Shown here: in pieces, positions 46,971 to 58,249 of the stretch | Position numbering within the stretch: position 1 is the first letter of the stretch | Layout of the letters: each line of letters opens with the position of its first letter | Assembly: GCA_019925095.2 (NCBI GenBank) | Contig: CM034391.1 | Span: forward strand, 5,980,551-6,044,550 | Length of the DNA stretch: 64,000 bases | Source of the DNA: Dendrolimus kikuchii | Lineage: Eukaryota; Arthropoda; Insecta; Lepidoptera; Lasiocampidae | Reading direction: 5' to 3' | The notes under the pieces: generated by a model | What the model saw: only the letters and a program-made list of their open reading frames with translations | What the model was told of the DNA's origin: nothing | Databases searched by the model: none | Program-made: the position numbers and the translations under genes

Positions 46971-47411
46971 TACATAAAAATAAGAACTTACGAATTAATT
47001 ATTATTCTATGTTAAAATATTAAAGGATCCTTGAATATCGTAATGTGATGGTCACCATACCGGATGTTGTTCTGACAAATGGTTATGTTCACGGATTATT
47101 GGTCCGCATCCCACCGTTATGAACTCGTACAAGCCGATTTAGACCACACCGTGACTGTATTAATTAGGACCCACCCTTAAATTCTTCCCTTCGAGAAGAC
47201 AAAATTGACTGTTTATGATTGCGCTCTGACCAACTATACCGATTTCAGAGGACATTACGTATTCTCTATTGTAACTTTATTGTGAAAACTGTAATCTCGA
47301 AATAATTATATCTCTACAAATTTAATTATACTCTTATATTTACCCGACTACCAAGGAAGGGATATATTTTTCGCGCGTGTCTTGTATGTTTGTAAATTTC
47401 TTTATTACCTC
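46971..47411. other. No feature recognised
   Basis: Slightly less AT-rich than its surroundings, but no exon can be supported. Confidence 0.4.
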
Positions 47412-47425
47412 ATACCTATTTTCCG

Positions 47426-47656
47426 GATGGATGGATGCAGAAGTCGGGGAAGGCCACGACACACCTTCCATGATCAAATTGATCGTGTACTACCAGAAGG
47501 TGATGTCAGGAGCCTTAAGAACAGACGAGCGTGCATGACAAGAGTTATGAATGTCAAAGAAGCAAGTGAGGTGTGTAAGAATAAGCCTAAATGGCGCTCT
47601 GTTGATCGTGCCTACCCCGCAAGAGAACTGGCGTGAAGTTATGTATGTATGTATGT
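47426..47656 (+). mobile_element. 5'-truncated RTE-like LINE 3' end with 14-bp TSD
   Basis: Same coding tail as the copy at 636 (frame ends VDRAYPARELA). The (TATG)n tail is followed by an exact 14-bp duplication ATACCTATTTTCCG at 47412-47425 and 47657-47670. Confidence 0.8.
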
Positions 47657-47670
47657 ATACCTATTTTCCG

Positions 47671-48554
47671 AACGGCTTAATGGATTTTAACAGTGATGTT
47701 AGTATCGTTATATTCTTCTTTAAACCCCAAGTATCCTTAAATAGGTGTTTTAAAAAAAACAATGGCGGATTTATGGGGCGAAATAGTAATATGTTAATTT
47801 AAAAAAAATATAACCAAACCTATCAAATAGGGATCAAAATAAAATATCAAACAATTTAAAAATCAAAAACCCGACTGCAAAACAGAAAATTTAACACTAA
47901 TCCACTAAAAAGAACAGAACAATATTGAGAAGAGAAAACAAAATTAAAATAAACTACAAACAAAGTAAATTCTACTTTGGTTTAACAGACTCTATTACAA
48001 ACTAAGTTAAATACCCGCATTAAATTTAGTAGTCCCCACCCAATTGCAAATTATAAACCGAAAGAAAATAATATATACCACATTTTTTCAGAATTGGCTA
48101 CTTTATATTTATAAATGTAGTGAGGGGTGGATACAATTCTTACTATTGAAATCAGGTATCTCTCCACTTATTAGACTGAAATAAAAACGACATTTTCGTA
48201 GTTTTGAATTTTTAAGACCTGACTTAAGATACTATGACTATAAAAATTGAAAAAAATGCAACCTTCAGTCTCATGCATAACGGCCATCCCTAGATTTTAG
48301 TTGTTTCGCGGTTTATCACACCATTGTGTAGCGCCATAAACTACACTACATCTTCCTGTCAATTCACCTGTACAGTCTCAGTAGTTTTCAAGAAAAATGA
48401 CTGTTCAAATCTCCAACAGTTTTAATATTCTTACAACTTAGGTTCCGACATAAACAAATTCCACTTGCAAATCTGTAAAAAACACATTTTATTACCTGTC
48501 GGCATTTGAACTAATTGTAACTCTTTTATGATTGTCTTCTTTTGTTTACTTATT
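47671..48554. other. No feature recognised
   Basis: AT-rich intergenic sequence. Confidence 0.4.
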
Positions 48555-48912
48555 TGTTGTCATATGTTTCTACAGAACATCCCATTGTTTTGTTGCACTC
48601 GTTTATGGCCGAATCATTAGCCAGGTGCTGCGGATTACGTTGACTACGATACGGGCACATTTGTATTCGTGAGGTATAAAACGACGGCCTGATGGGGAGA
48701 GCGAGAACCACGATCAACGAGAGACGTATGTACATTCGGGAATCTATTAGTGACTGACTTTGCGCGTTTTATTGAATTACGACCTTCTGCATTTCGTTTG
48801 GATTTGTTGTGATCGGTTATATTTGTACCTGTGTTATACGTGTTTGTATAGTTCTAATAAACTCTATAATAATTCCAACGGCATTTTAATTCGAGTCTCG
48901 CAACTCGTAACA
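48555..48912 (+). repeat. LTR-like unit (solo LTR candidate)
   Basis: It begins TGTTGTCATATG and ends CTCGTAACA. It contains a TATA box (TATAAAA, 48675-48681) and, about 175 nt later, a polyadenylation signal (AATAAA, 48856-48861), the layout of a retroelement LTR. The minus-strand copy at 2960-3235 agrees from TATA to terminus. No coding region flanks it and no matching target duplication was found, so the 5' boundary is provisional. Confidence 0.55.
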
Positions 48913-49849
48913 ATATAATTAATAAAGCTTAATACTGGCCATGAAATGTGATTTATAAATTTAAAACAATATTGATAATCTTTTGTTTTATATAGATATC
49001 TATTGTTTCTTTTGATATTATGAATTGTTAAATTACGCACGTGTAGTTTCAAATAAAAAAAAATAGTGCAATATTGCTATTGTATTAGTATTGTTTAAAA
49101 AAGGGTACAGTGACTGATAGGATAGATACAAAGGCTGACGGACAGATGAAAACATAAGAGATTCCATTTTTACCAAAATGACTATGGAACCCTAAATAGA
49201 GAGAGAAATATTTCTTTAGAGCTGTAAGAAAATGAAAGTTGTTTCTGTAGTGATTAACTAATCATAATTCAGTTCCAGCTCATCGAGAAGCACTCCAGTG
49301 TTGACGTTTCTTCAAAGTAATGACTTCGGGTGCAAACGAGCCGTGCGATTCGCGACGCGTACGCATCCGGAAACGTGCGATCGCCATGGTAGGCGCGCCT
49401 GTATTTTTATTCTTAAAACACTGATCACGCACAGGGTTCTGCAGTGGATACAACGTGTACTGTTGCCATTTGACTAAATTAATCTCAAACCCCTCGTTTA
49501 CATTATTCCCGAGTTACCAGGAAAGTAGTGAGGGAAGTGGGCATAATTTAAACGAGGAATTGAATTTAAAACAGTACGATTATTTCATAGGGCACACTCA
49601 ATATACGCGTCTTGAACTGGCTACAACAGAGCTCAACAGAGCTTCGCTCGGCTGCAAACTGCTTTTGTTGATGACGAAATTTAACGAGCCTTTTAATCTA
49701 GTATAATTTCCATGAATAAGGGTTTAAGAATTTAGCACCACCTACGGAACGCACCTCGCGCATGCGCAATAAAACAGCACGCGATACCGCGATATTTTTT
49801 TGCACAGAACCAAAACCGTAAATAACCATTATTTGTGATCTTTTTAACC
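48913..49849. other. No feature recognised
   Basis: No exon is recognised. The 49.3-49.4 kb stretch is locally CpG-rich (CGATTCGCGACGCGTACG) but carries no gene I can identify. Confidence 0.4.
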
Positions 49850-50225
49850 GACTTCAAAAAAGGAGGAGGTTCTCAATTCGTCGGGATCTTTTTTTTTTGT
49901 TGCTTTTTTTATGTATGTTCATTGATTACTCCGAGATTTATGACCCGATTTACGTGATTCTTTTTTTGTTCGACGCGGAATAGCTGCCATTTGGTCCCCT
50001 AAAAATTTGTCATAGTTTGGCTTAGTAGTTTTCACTTTATGAACGTTTTTTATGAAAAATTTTCCATTCCGTTCCATATGTACACCGATTACGCTGAGAT
50101 TTACGTGAATCTTGTTTAGTTTGATGCGGCATAGTTGCCATTTTATCCCCTAAAAATTTAACTTAGTTTGTCCCGGTAGTTTTCATTTTACGAACATTTT
50201 TTTGTTCCCGTTTCTTGGGACCTAT
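49850..50225 (+). repeat. Dispersed repeat (AAAAAGGAGGAGGTTCTCAA type)
   Basis: It begins AACCGACTTCAAAAAAGGAG then GAGGTTCTCAATTCG and a T-rich tract, a phrase seen very widely in moth genomes. An internal segment (TGTTCGACGCGGAATAGCTG at 49967) recurs near 50118 as TTTGATGCGGCATAGTTGCC. Confidence 0.55.
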
Positions 50226-50277
50226 ATTTTTTAAGGAGCGCGCTAAAGACACTAAAAAGTAACAAATAAAATAAAAG

Positions 50278-50577
50278 AACTTCGTTTAAAAAAACCAACT
50301 TCAAAAACAAAAAAAATATAAAATAACTTACTTCTAAAGCTATTATTATTAATATATATTATCTAAAACATCTTGAAGTCGGTGCAAAGTAAAACATAAA
50401 AATTACTATATTTTTTTGAAAATTACTAAGCACCGACTTTAAGATGTTTTAGATAATATATATTAATAAAAGCACCGCCTTCAAGATGCTTTAGATAATA
50501 TATATTAATAATAATAGCTTTAGAAATAAGTTACTTTCTACTTCTTAGTTTTTGAAGTCGGTTTTTTTAAACGAAGT
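50278..50577. mobile_element. Foldback element with about 120-bp inverted arms
   Basis: AACTTCGTTTAAAAAAACCA at the left mirrors GGTTTTTTTAAACGAAGTT at the right. The arms continue through TTAATATATATTATCTAAAA and ACATCTTGAAGTCGGTG. The right arm contains an internal tandem duplication of the GATG(T/C)TTTAGATAATATAT segment. Confidence 0.7.
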
Positions 50578-50579
50578 TT

Positions 50580-51254
50580 TTTTTATTTTTTAAGACACAA
50601 GTTATTTATAAATACATTTTAAAAAATCACAAATGTATTGTGACTGTACATTTATTTCATCATAATATTTTGCATTTCAAACAATAAAGAAGTTTAGTTT
50701 TTAAATGATGACAGCACATGTCATAATTTAACGTCAACGCTAGTTTCTTATCAGCTCGTAAACTTACAAATCTCAGAGATAAAAATGGTGTTCATAATCA
50801 GATATTTCCTCAGGAAATCTGTAATTTGTGCTCAACTTTTATATTGTTTTAATTGAAAACACTCGTACGAAAATAACCTCAAGGGATAGTAGTCGGCTTT
50901 TTTAAACTTTTTGACGTCGAAAATGTCGTTAAACTTTGACACTTTTTTACTGACGTGTTTTTTATCTTTTGGATGTCAGTCCATTAAGTGCATGTCAATG
51001 TTTTGCCCTCTTTAAAATTTGCTCATCTCTGTTTTTAGGTAAACCTCTTACCATATTAATCCCTAAGGAGATTGACATGTTTGTATATCTAATAATAGAC
51101 TTTTTAAGCTTCTCACCGACTCTAACATTACTGTATCACGCATTACGCTACTTTAACAGTAACTAAAATTGCTTTTGAAGCGGTGGTAGACTCATGACTT
51201 TCAATAAGTAATCTGTAAGATCCATTTTAAAATAAATAGATTACTTTCATTTGC
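50580..51254. other. No feature recognised
   Basis: AT-rich intergenic sequence. Confidence 0.4.
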
Positions 51255-51560
51255 TCATCGTGTTAGAGCCATTATCTTGATGACAACTTTTAGGGCCGGC
51301 TCGATCGGTGTGTACCACGCTCTTACAGGATATCGGCGTGAAGCAGTTAGCCTCAAGCTAAACGTGTTTCGTGCGATGAGTGAGAGTTCCAATGGACCAA
51401 TTCTTCTTTCTCCTATCCCATCTTCTCTATCCATTCCTCCTATTCCGATCCCATATCGCATCCCCTCTATCCCATTCGTCCTGTCTGATCACTCTATCTT
51501 ATTGCCCTATCGCATCTTAGAGGCTGGAAACACGTTGGCTTTGCTCCTAGTGTTGCAAAT
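51255..51560 (+). repeat. Pyrimidine-rich dispersed repeat, copy 1
   Basis: The order is GGCTCGATCGGTGTG, a CGTGTTTCGTGCGATGAGTG word, a CCTATTCC/ATCCCATC-rich tract, then CTGGAAACACGTTGGCTTTG. The same order occurs at 62080-62410 and in part at 56612-56760. Confidence 0.55.
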
Positions 51561-51952
51561 GTTGCAGTATAACATTTTTGTACGTCATGTCAACTATAAT
51601 AATATTTTTCTTTCCTTTTATTGTGTCTTTGTCTTACTAAGTTTGCACTGATTGCTACAGCTCCATTATTTTTTCAAAAAGTAATTATGTTACATATTTC
51701 GGTATAAAATTGATTAAAAAAACGGTTGAGTTAATCTATTTTTAGCTAGACGTGTTGCTGGGGAGTTTCTTGCCGATTCTTCTCTTTAACAGCACGTAAC
51801 ACGTTGCGAAGCGGTGTGCATAACTATTCCTAGTCTATGCACACCGCTGGTTATACATATAAGTTAAAATTTTATTTTAATTCCTTAAAATTAAATTTTA
51901 ACTTACTTGTGAACTGAACTTGTTTTGAATAAACAAAAATGAATTTGAATTC

Positions 51953-52026
51953 GAATGTCTATAGGTGATGGTAACCACTCCCCATCAGCTGGGCCGTCTG
52001 CGAAAAGCGAGCTTCGAAATAAAAAA
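51953..52026 (+). repeat. SINE-A / LINE 3' tail fragment
   Basis: ATGTCTATAGGTGATGGTAA, CACTCCCCATCAGCTGGGCC and an AATAAAAAAA end. Confidence 0.5.
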
Positions 52027-52053
52027 ATCTCTATTATCAAAAGTACGTATGTG

Positions 52054-52544
52054 CTAGAGATGCCAAGAATATTGAGCTTCTAATCGGTATTCGGCTGAAT
52101 ACTGTGTATGTAGTATTTAGGTGAATACCGAATACTAAATCGTGAAAAACAACCGCACAAACTACTCAAAAATATGTTTCAATCACAAATTATTGATAAT
52201 TAAACTTGTGGGATTTGTGTTCCATACAGAGTTGCAGTTTGGAAAGCTGTACTAATTAATTTAGGAGAGAAAATAATAGATTAGGCTGAGCAAAATGCAA
52301 TTATGTATTCGCTATCACAATGACAGAAGGAATAAAAAAATAGTTACAGAAAAGTCAACAGAATATTTAAATACTTTTCTAAAAATCGACAGTGCTTTGA
52401 TAATATGAAAACGTAAGTTTTAACATACTACGTTTTAACTAGAGATACAATGAATATTTGGCGCGGTCGAATACTACACAGTATTCGGTCAAATACCAAT
52501 AGTTATAAAAGAGGTCGAATACCAAATATTCTTAGCATCTCTAG
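52054..52544. mobile_element. MITE with 20-bp terminal inverted repeats
   Basis: CTAGAGATGCCAAGAATATT at the left is inverted as AATATTCTTAGCATCTCTAG at the right with one mismatch. The interior is full of GAATACCGAATA-type words. The sequences just outside (TACGTATG and TACGTACC) may be a decayed 8-bp duplication, which would suit hAT. Confidence 0.65.
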
Positions 52545-52906
52545 TACGTACCATACCAAAAAGAATATTTGGAATACCATTCGTCCAGATAAAAATGTAA
52601 CATGAACATGAAAGCACTCAATAAGAATACAAAGACCAACTTCACTACTAATATAAATTCAAGTACCAAAAAGTAACCCAATACGGGATCTTAGGATATT
52701 TCCGCGAAACTTCTTATCCGACCACCGTGCTTCGTCGACGGCGAGTATCAGTTTCACTCGAACCCCCTACATCCCGACGGTCGGCGTCACGCCTGTCAAC
52801 AGACGTGTCTCCGAATCATTGGACTGTGGCCATGAAATGTCAGGAGTACAGTGGGCTTGTACAATAAGTATTGAGATGGCAAATTAAACGCTACTAAAAT
52901 AGTGTC

Positions 52907-53001
52907 GGTCTTATTCATATAGAGTTGGCGTAACTTTGTAGGCTTCTTTAAGAACCTTCTTGAAGCCTACAAACTTACTCTAACTCAGTATAAATAAGAC
53001 C
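52907..53001. repeat. Short foldback with 40-bp arms
   Basis: 52907-52946 pairs with 52962-53001, with several mismatches and a 15-nt loop; the inner TTTGTAGGCTTC / GAAGCCTACAAA is perfect. Confidence 0.6.
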
Positions 53002-53534
53002 CTAAAGGATTATTACAAGTTTATTTTTTTGCTATTGATCCCAAAGTAGATATTCATATCTGTTTTTCAATTTAAATGTTATAAAATAGAAACATCTTAA
53101 TTGTTAAAAGGTTACATGAATGACTTTTTTAAATTTTTTCATTTTCGTTTTTTGTTGGTTTTTTCTATTGTAAAAAATCCTATTTAATTATACATATAAA
53201 TATTTTATATTTTAAACCTTGAACATACTCTATAATCTAAGAAACGTCATTAAATAACAAATAAGCAGTTAAAAAGTAACAAATAAGTCACATATCAAAC
53301 CATTTTTAACAATTAAATTTATTTATCTTCATTTTCTGACAAAAATCAGTGCTATTGTGTCGAAGCCAACAACATTTAAAAAAAAGTTTGTTTATTTTAA
53401 AGTTGACAATGCCTCATTTCTATCAAAATTGAAAGATAGCGATTTATTTAATAAGGATGCTCAAAGAAGGCGAGGATTTAATTTGAAAGTAGGGAATTCA
53501 CATTCGATTTTTCCCCTCTAAAATATTCTAATAA
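53002..53534. other. No feature recognised
   Basis: Very AT-rich. Confidence 0.4.
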
Positions 53535-53765
53535 ATCAGCAGACAAACACATATTTATATCCTTAGCTTAGCTAAGCAAGAGACGCTTGTGTTATGAGAA
53601 CGTACAACGGACTTATCTGGGGTCCATCTCAAATAACCAGATAGTACCTAAACTCATAGTAAATATTTTGTTTACGACATTTACCATGCCAGGATTCGAG
53701 CCCGGACGTTTCAGTGGATAGGCCGGTAAAGGATTAGCCTACTTAACAACAGAGGCCGAACTAAC
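53535..53765 (-). mobile_element. SINE-C copy, tRNA-like, minus strand
   Basis: On the minus strand it opens GGCCTCTGTTGTTAAGTAGG and has a B-box-like GGGCTCGAATCCTGGC, then GGTAAATG. The later body ends near TGTTTGTCTGCTGA. It matches 54605-54800 along its length. Confidence 0.6.
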
Positions 53766-53799
53766 AGGGCATAAACTATATTATAACAGTTGTTATATG

Positions 53800-54117
53800 T
53801 AACCCAAGAATTACACGAGCTGTTCCTCCATCGCCATTTTACTTTCGGAGAACCAGACGGACCGGTTTGCCCCACCCTTACATGGCGGAAACACCACCAG
53901 TCAGAACTAAGCGATTTCCTTCATCTTTTCTGGTGCGCACTGCCGAAGAGTGGAATAATTTGCCGGAGTCTGTTTTTCCTGACAAATACAATCTTGAAGT
54001 CTTCAAGTCACAAGTGAATAGGTATCTTCTAGGTAAGCGTGCTCCATCCTAGACTGCGTCATCACTCAACATCAGGTGAGACAGCGGTCAAAAGCAAACC
54101 TATACATCCATAAAAAA
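53800..54117 (+). mobile_element. 3' end of a second CR1/jockey-like LINE
   Basis: Overlapping plus-strand frames read [20 protein letters not shown] then [10 protein letters not shown] and a stop, the hallmark carboxy terminus of CR1/jockey-like reverse-transcriptase proteins (compare GIWNELPAEVFPQRFD at 10180). The 3' UTR CATCAGGTGAGACAGCGGTC ends in an ATAAAAAAAG tail. One frameshift is visible near 53860. Confidence 0.7.
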
Positions 54118-54231
54118 AGTTGTGCCACGCGCTGCTGAAATCGATCAACTATTACGCATAGGAGTATTGTAGCCTTGATATCGTGATAGTAGTTAGATCT
54201 GTGCGACGAGTAATGCTCGTTGTAATGAATA

Positions 54232-54279
54232 ATCCTCATGACGATAACCTCGTCATTACGAGGTTATCGTCGTGAGGAT
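54232..54279. repeat. 21-bp-arm hairpin
   Basis: 54232-54252 pairs with 54259-54279 with one mismatch and a 6-nt loop (TCATTA). Confidence 0.65.
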
Positions 54280-54604
54280 GAATGAAAGAAAAAGAATATC
54301 TAACTAAATACTTACATCTTGTTTACGAGGTTACCGCCCTGTGACGTCTTGAGCCAACGATCATTGTGCTGATAGCTGTCACCGTAAACGGTCTTATAGC
54401 GAAGAGCCTCGACCGAGATCTTGAGAGGCTTCCAGATCTTGTTAAGCTGTTAAGTGAGTGCTGAACACGGCCTGATTTGTGAGGAGGTTCCTGTCTCTAG
54501 AGCCCTAACCAACGATAGCTTGGATCTCAGGCCTGCTGGCTTCAGATATCACTATCATTGAAAATTTTCGACCTACACTAGCAGGAGTAGTCACCAAAAA
54601 TAAA

Positions 54605-54800
54605 TAATCGGCAGACAAACACACACATATTGTGTATATCCAAATTAAGCAAGTTGCGCTTGTGTTATGGGATTTTTATACAACGTACTACTCTGGGATC
54701 GATCTCAGACACCCAGACCATAGTAAATAACAGAGAACATTTACTATGCCAAGAATCAAACCCGGAACCTCTACGTTACAGTGAGATACAACCACAGAGG
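54605..54800 (-). mobile_element. SINE-C copy, tRNA-like, minus strand
   Basis: GGCCTCTGTGGTTGTATCTC (A-box-like), then GGTTCCGGGTTTGATTCTTG (B-box-like) and GGCATAGTAAATG on the minus strand. This copy is closer to a tRNA pattern than the one at 53535. Confidence 0.6.
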
Positions 54801-55639
54801 CCGTCAAGAAAATAATACTTAAAATAAGAAAAGTATAAGTAGAATTCTTTTATATCTCCAAATTAATAGGTACATTCTTCATGCAATGACTCCTTTAAAA
54901 TTGCAGCATAATTAAATTTAAAAAGTATAAGGAGAAATACAAATATCCGCCGGCAGACTGAAAGCCGTCGGCAGTAATTTCCATAGCTACCAAAACATCT
55001 ACTTTAACGTCTTCGCCATTAATTAATTTACGTTGTTAAATCGTAATAAATCTGAATTAATCAACGATGAACGTATTTAAATATCTTAGGACAGTGTTAT
55101 TCAAAAGTTCAGGATCGTAATTTTATTTTGGTCATCAACATCACTAAATGCCGATTACGTTTGGAATGTCTACTTTCTTACTTTTTCTTCTCTATTTCCC
55201 CAGTATGAAGGCTGGAGCTTACCTCGCTCAAAGTAATTAGGATCTGTATCTAACGAGGTAATTTTGACAGCCTTCTAGATACAATTCCCAGCGACAGTGG
55301 TCTAGTGGGGCTCGCCGGGCTTTAGTATAGGTTTTTATTTTTTACTATTGTATATATATTTTTAAGTTAGTTTTATTTATAGGATTGTATTGTTTTTAGT
55401 AGTTTAATGATTTAAATAAATTATTTCCCAGTATTCTACTTCCATAACTGGATAAATTCCAGCACAGCAATATACTAAGCGCAAACAAAGTTTTGTTAAT
55501 AAAATGTAACGTACAAAATCTCAGAACATTTTTTTTATTATCAGATCTATCAACATTGTGAGTACGTCCTACGTATCTCTTCAAGTAATTGTTTAGTTTT
55601 TCTTTAATTGAAAATTTACATAGGAATTAATAGTCAATA
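54801..55639. other. No feature recognised
   Basis: AT-rich intergenic sequence. Confidence 0.4.
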
Positions 55640-55835
55640 GGACGTCCATACACCTCTCTTCGTTTCCGTGTTTGAATAGCAACGACGACAAGAAATCGAT
55701 CAGGCATGCTAAGACACAATTTAATTCTGGTTTCAAATTGTAGTTGAATGTTGATGTTAAATTTCGTTTAAAAAAGGTAAGAAACGAGAGGTATACGAAC
55801 TTACCCCACTGACGGGCTTTCCCACCTTGACTGTA
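55640..55835. mobile_element. Relative of the 34.4-kb MITE
   Basis: CCATACACCTCTCTTCGTTT, TTCAAATTGTAGTTGAATG and GAGAGGTATACGAACTTACC track the interior of 34394-34599. The right end CCCCACTGACGGGCTTTCCC is kept and the left end is lost. Confidence 0.6.
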
Positions 55836-55962
55836 TATTATTATTTCTTTATGCCTATTTGATACCATCTCCACTTTGACAACTTTCATTGAGTAAATTG
55901 ATCTTCGTATAGTGTGAATATATTCAAGTTTTAGCAACATTCGATTGGTATTCGGTTTATAA

Positions 55963-56045
55963 ATCTTACTATTCATTTAGTTGCCTTATCATCAGTTGAA
56001 TTGTAACAAAAGAACAGTTGGTAAGATACAGGAGCCGGGCATGAG
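55963..56045. repeat. Internally deleted copy of the 13.9-kb MITE
   Basis: TTATCATCAGTTGAATTG followed directly by GTTGGTAAGATACAGGAGCC. Confidence 0.45.
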
Positions 56046-56611
56046 TAATTGTAAGTCAAAATTTGAAAAGAGCACACTTTGACTAACACAGTCGTGTAAT
56101 TTCAAAGAGTCGAAATTTGTCCTGACAATATTTATCGTGACAGTGCGCAGAGCGAGGCGCTGCGCCGGCGCATGATTCGTCGAGATCAAAGTAGCGCAGA
56201 CGTCGTCATGTGTTCCACAACATGTAGGTCGCCGATCCTCAAGGGGATACATAAAAAAAACTTAGATTGTGTGTTTAGTAAATAATATTTTATTAGCTTT
56301 CTTTTTTGTTACTTAATAAAGTGCCGACTTGCAGAAGCTATTTTTTATAAATATCCCACTGCTGAGCTCAGAGGACTTCGCAAATGCGGCCGCTTTCGCA
56401 AATTTATATGACGTACATCACAAGTATTAAAATGAATTAGAACTTTATGCTATGTAATTACATCTACCAGTGTATCTAGACACGCATTAATATCACTAGG
56501 CGATTCTCCAAAAGCGGCCGCTTTAGGCCCTCTAATCTCCCTATATAAGGGGAACGGACTATATACCCTCTACGCTTATACGCCAGGGTGACCGAGATTT
56601 TTCGCATGGTA
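56046..56611. other. No feature recognised
   Basis: Two AGCGGCCGCTTT/TGCGGCCGCTTT words occur at about 56385 and 56512. No exon. Confidence 0.4.
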
Positions 56612-56760
56612 GAGCTATCTCGGAGTAATTACCTTAGTTACAGCTCTTAGGGCCGTTTTGATCCGTATGATACCGCTCTCACAAAACATTGGCGTGTTTG
56701 GTACGATGAGTGGGACTTCGGATGGCCCATTTTCCCCTCTCCTATTCCATCTCCCTACTC
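56612..56760 (+). repeat. Pyrimidine-rich dispersed repeat, copy 2 (partial)
   Basis: GCTCTTAGGGCCGTTTTGAT, GGTACGATGAGTGGGACTTC and a CCTATTCCATCTCCC tract follow the order of the copy at 51255. Confidence 0.5.
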
Positions 56761-56914
56761 AAATTCAAATTCAAGTTTTTTTGAAAATAGGTCTACTGGA
56801 GAACACTTTCTGAAGGTCATACATATGTTAAAATTTAGATTTACTTCCTATTCTACGTACACCGCTTCGCAACGTGTTATTGCTGGTTTTTATATTGCAT
56901 AACTTCAGCAGACA

Positions 56915-57166
56915 GGCATACAGCCTACTTGATGGAAAGCGGTTACCATCGCCTATGGACATTTGCAATACCAAAGGCGCTACAAATGCGCAGCTGCTAT
57001 CTTAAAGGAGAATGCAACCTGGACACTAATGCCGGAATACAACTCAAAGTTGTTATGGCGGTATACTCTTTTGCCAGGTGGTAGGGCATTTTCCTGACTG
57101 GATAGCTACCACCCCTGGTCTAGAGTATGCCGCCATAACAGCCTTGAATTGTGTTCCGGCATTAGT
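56915..57166. mobile_element. SINE-A copies, head-on pair
   Basis: A minus-strand copy (56915 to about 57065, tail first) abuts a plus-strand copy starting near 57070. The plus copy is interrupted at 57166 inside GGCATTAGTGACCAGG by the SINE-B insertion and resumes at 57467. Confidence 0.65.
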
Positions 57167-57466
57167 AAAAAAGGTGTGGTAGCGTAATGGCTAGTGCACG
57201 CGTCCCAAACTCAAAGGGCGCCGGTTCGATCCTGGCCGGAACGCATGCACCACTTATTTTCTGATCTTATGTGCATATTGTTACAATTACCACGTGCTAA
57301 TAACGGTGAAGGAAAACATCGTGGTGCAACCTGCACATCGAGATAACCGATGTGTCAAACCTGCCAAGCCGCCTTGGACAAGCGTGGCGGGTATACGTCC
57401 GTTTCCCTATAATGGGAGGCCCGAGCAAAGCAGTGGGACATTTATGGGCTGATATTATATATTATT
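57167..57466 (+). mobile_element. SINE-B inserted into a SINE-A copy
   Basis: A full-length 300-bp tRNA-derived SINE: A-box-like GTGGTAGCGTAATGG, B-box-like GGTTCGATCCTGG, body like 16950-17250, ATT-repeat tail. The 6-bp ATTAGT at 57161-57166 is repeated at 57467-57472. Removing the insert rejoins the interrupted SINE-A sequence exactly. Confidence 0.8.
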
Positions 57467-57745
57467 ATTAGTGACCAGGTTCCAGTCTCTTTTAAGAGAG
57501 CAGCAGCGCATTTGTAGCACCTTTGGTGTTGCAAATGTCCATAGCCGATGGTAACCGCTTTCCATCAAGTGGGCCGTGTGCTTGTCTGCTGAACTCATGC
57601 AATAAAAAAAATAAAAAAATAAACGTGTGGTAGCCATCCAGTCGGGCAAATACCCTACCACCCTGGCTGTGGGTTGTTTTGTCGCCTCTTACGACAGGTC
57701 GCCCGGCCGCAGGCAATTGTATTCTTTCTCCGTTCCTACACGGAT
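57467..57745. mobile_element. Remainder of SINE-A copy plus an inverted SINE-A fragment
   Basis: 57467-57620 completes the interrupted plus-strand SINE-A to its AATAAAAAAA tail. 57625-57745 is the 5' part of another copy on the minus strand, ending TTCTTTCTCCGTTCC. Confidence 0.65.
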
Positions 57746-57959
57746 AATGCTACTATTAAGGAGAAGAGGCAGCAAGAAACTCCCCAGCAACACGTCTAGT
57801 TAAAAAAATTGATTTCCCCCTTCTTTTTTCTTTTTAAATAAGCCCTTTTTGTAAATAAATTTTATACAGAAGCATGTTTCACAATTACTTTTCCATTCCA
57901 TTTCTTCATCCCATCCCTCCTATTCCATCCTAAAAGCTAGGAACGCGTTGACTTCACTC

Positions 57960-58150
57960 TTCGATTTGATTAGCAATGAGCAAACGAATCTTGGAGTGGA
58001 GACCGCATCTTAGTAAATGTAATTTAGGACGCGTCCCTAGCCTGGTAAATTACGACCTGTGCAACGTGGCTGGTAGGCGCTGGTTGAGGAAAGCGCTGTT
58101 ATGGGGCGTAAAATTGGGAAGACCTACAACTAGTAGTGGACTGTGAAGAG
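57960..58150 (+). pseudogene. LINE carboxy-terminal remnant
   Basis: A frame reading KRILEWRPHL then VAGRRWLRKAL and a degraded end is the usual terminus of a moth LINE reverse-transcriptase protein (VLEWRPR..VAGRRWMRAAQ type). It is followed by AGCGATGATGAT. Confidence 0.5.
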
Positions 58151-58249
58151 ATAGCGATGATGATTTTTTGAATTTGAAAATAGCTTTAGCATTACTCGTT
58201 AATGCTTTGCGCCTAAGTAATTAACTATTGCCATCTATTAAATGTTTCG

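Noticed and set aside
51277..51651. 124-codon frame rich in Pro, Ile and Ser
   Set aside because: It comes from the pyrimidine-rich dispersed repeat that also occurs at 56.6 and 62.1 kb.
55593..55976. 127-codon minus-strand frame
   Set aside because: It overlaps the MITE relative at 55640-55835 and has no domain signature.
57177..57250. Possible tRNA gene
   Set aside because: Same SINE-B family; it lies inside another SINE with a target duplication, so it is an insertion rather than a tRNA locus.
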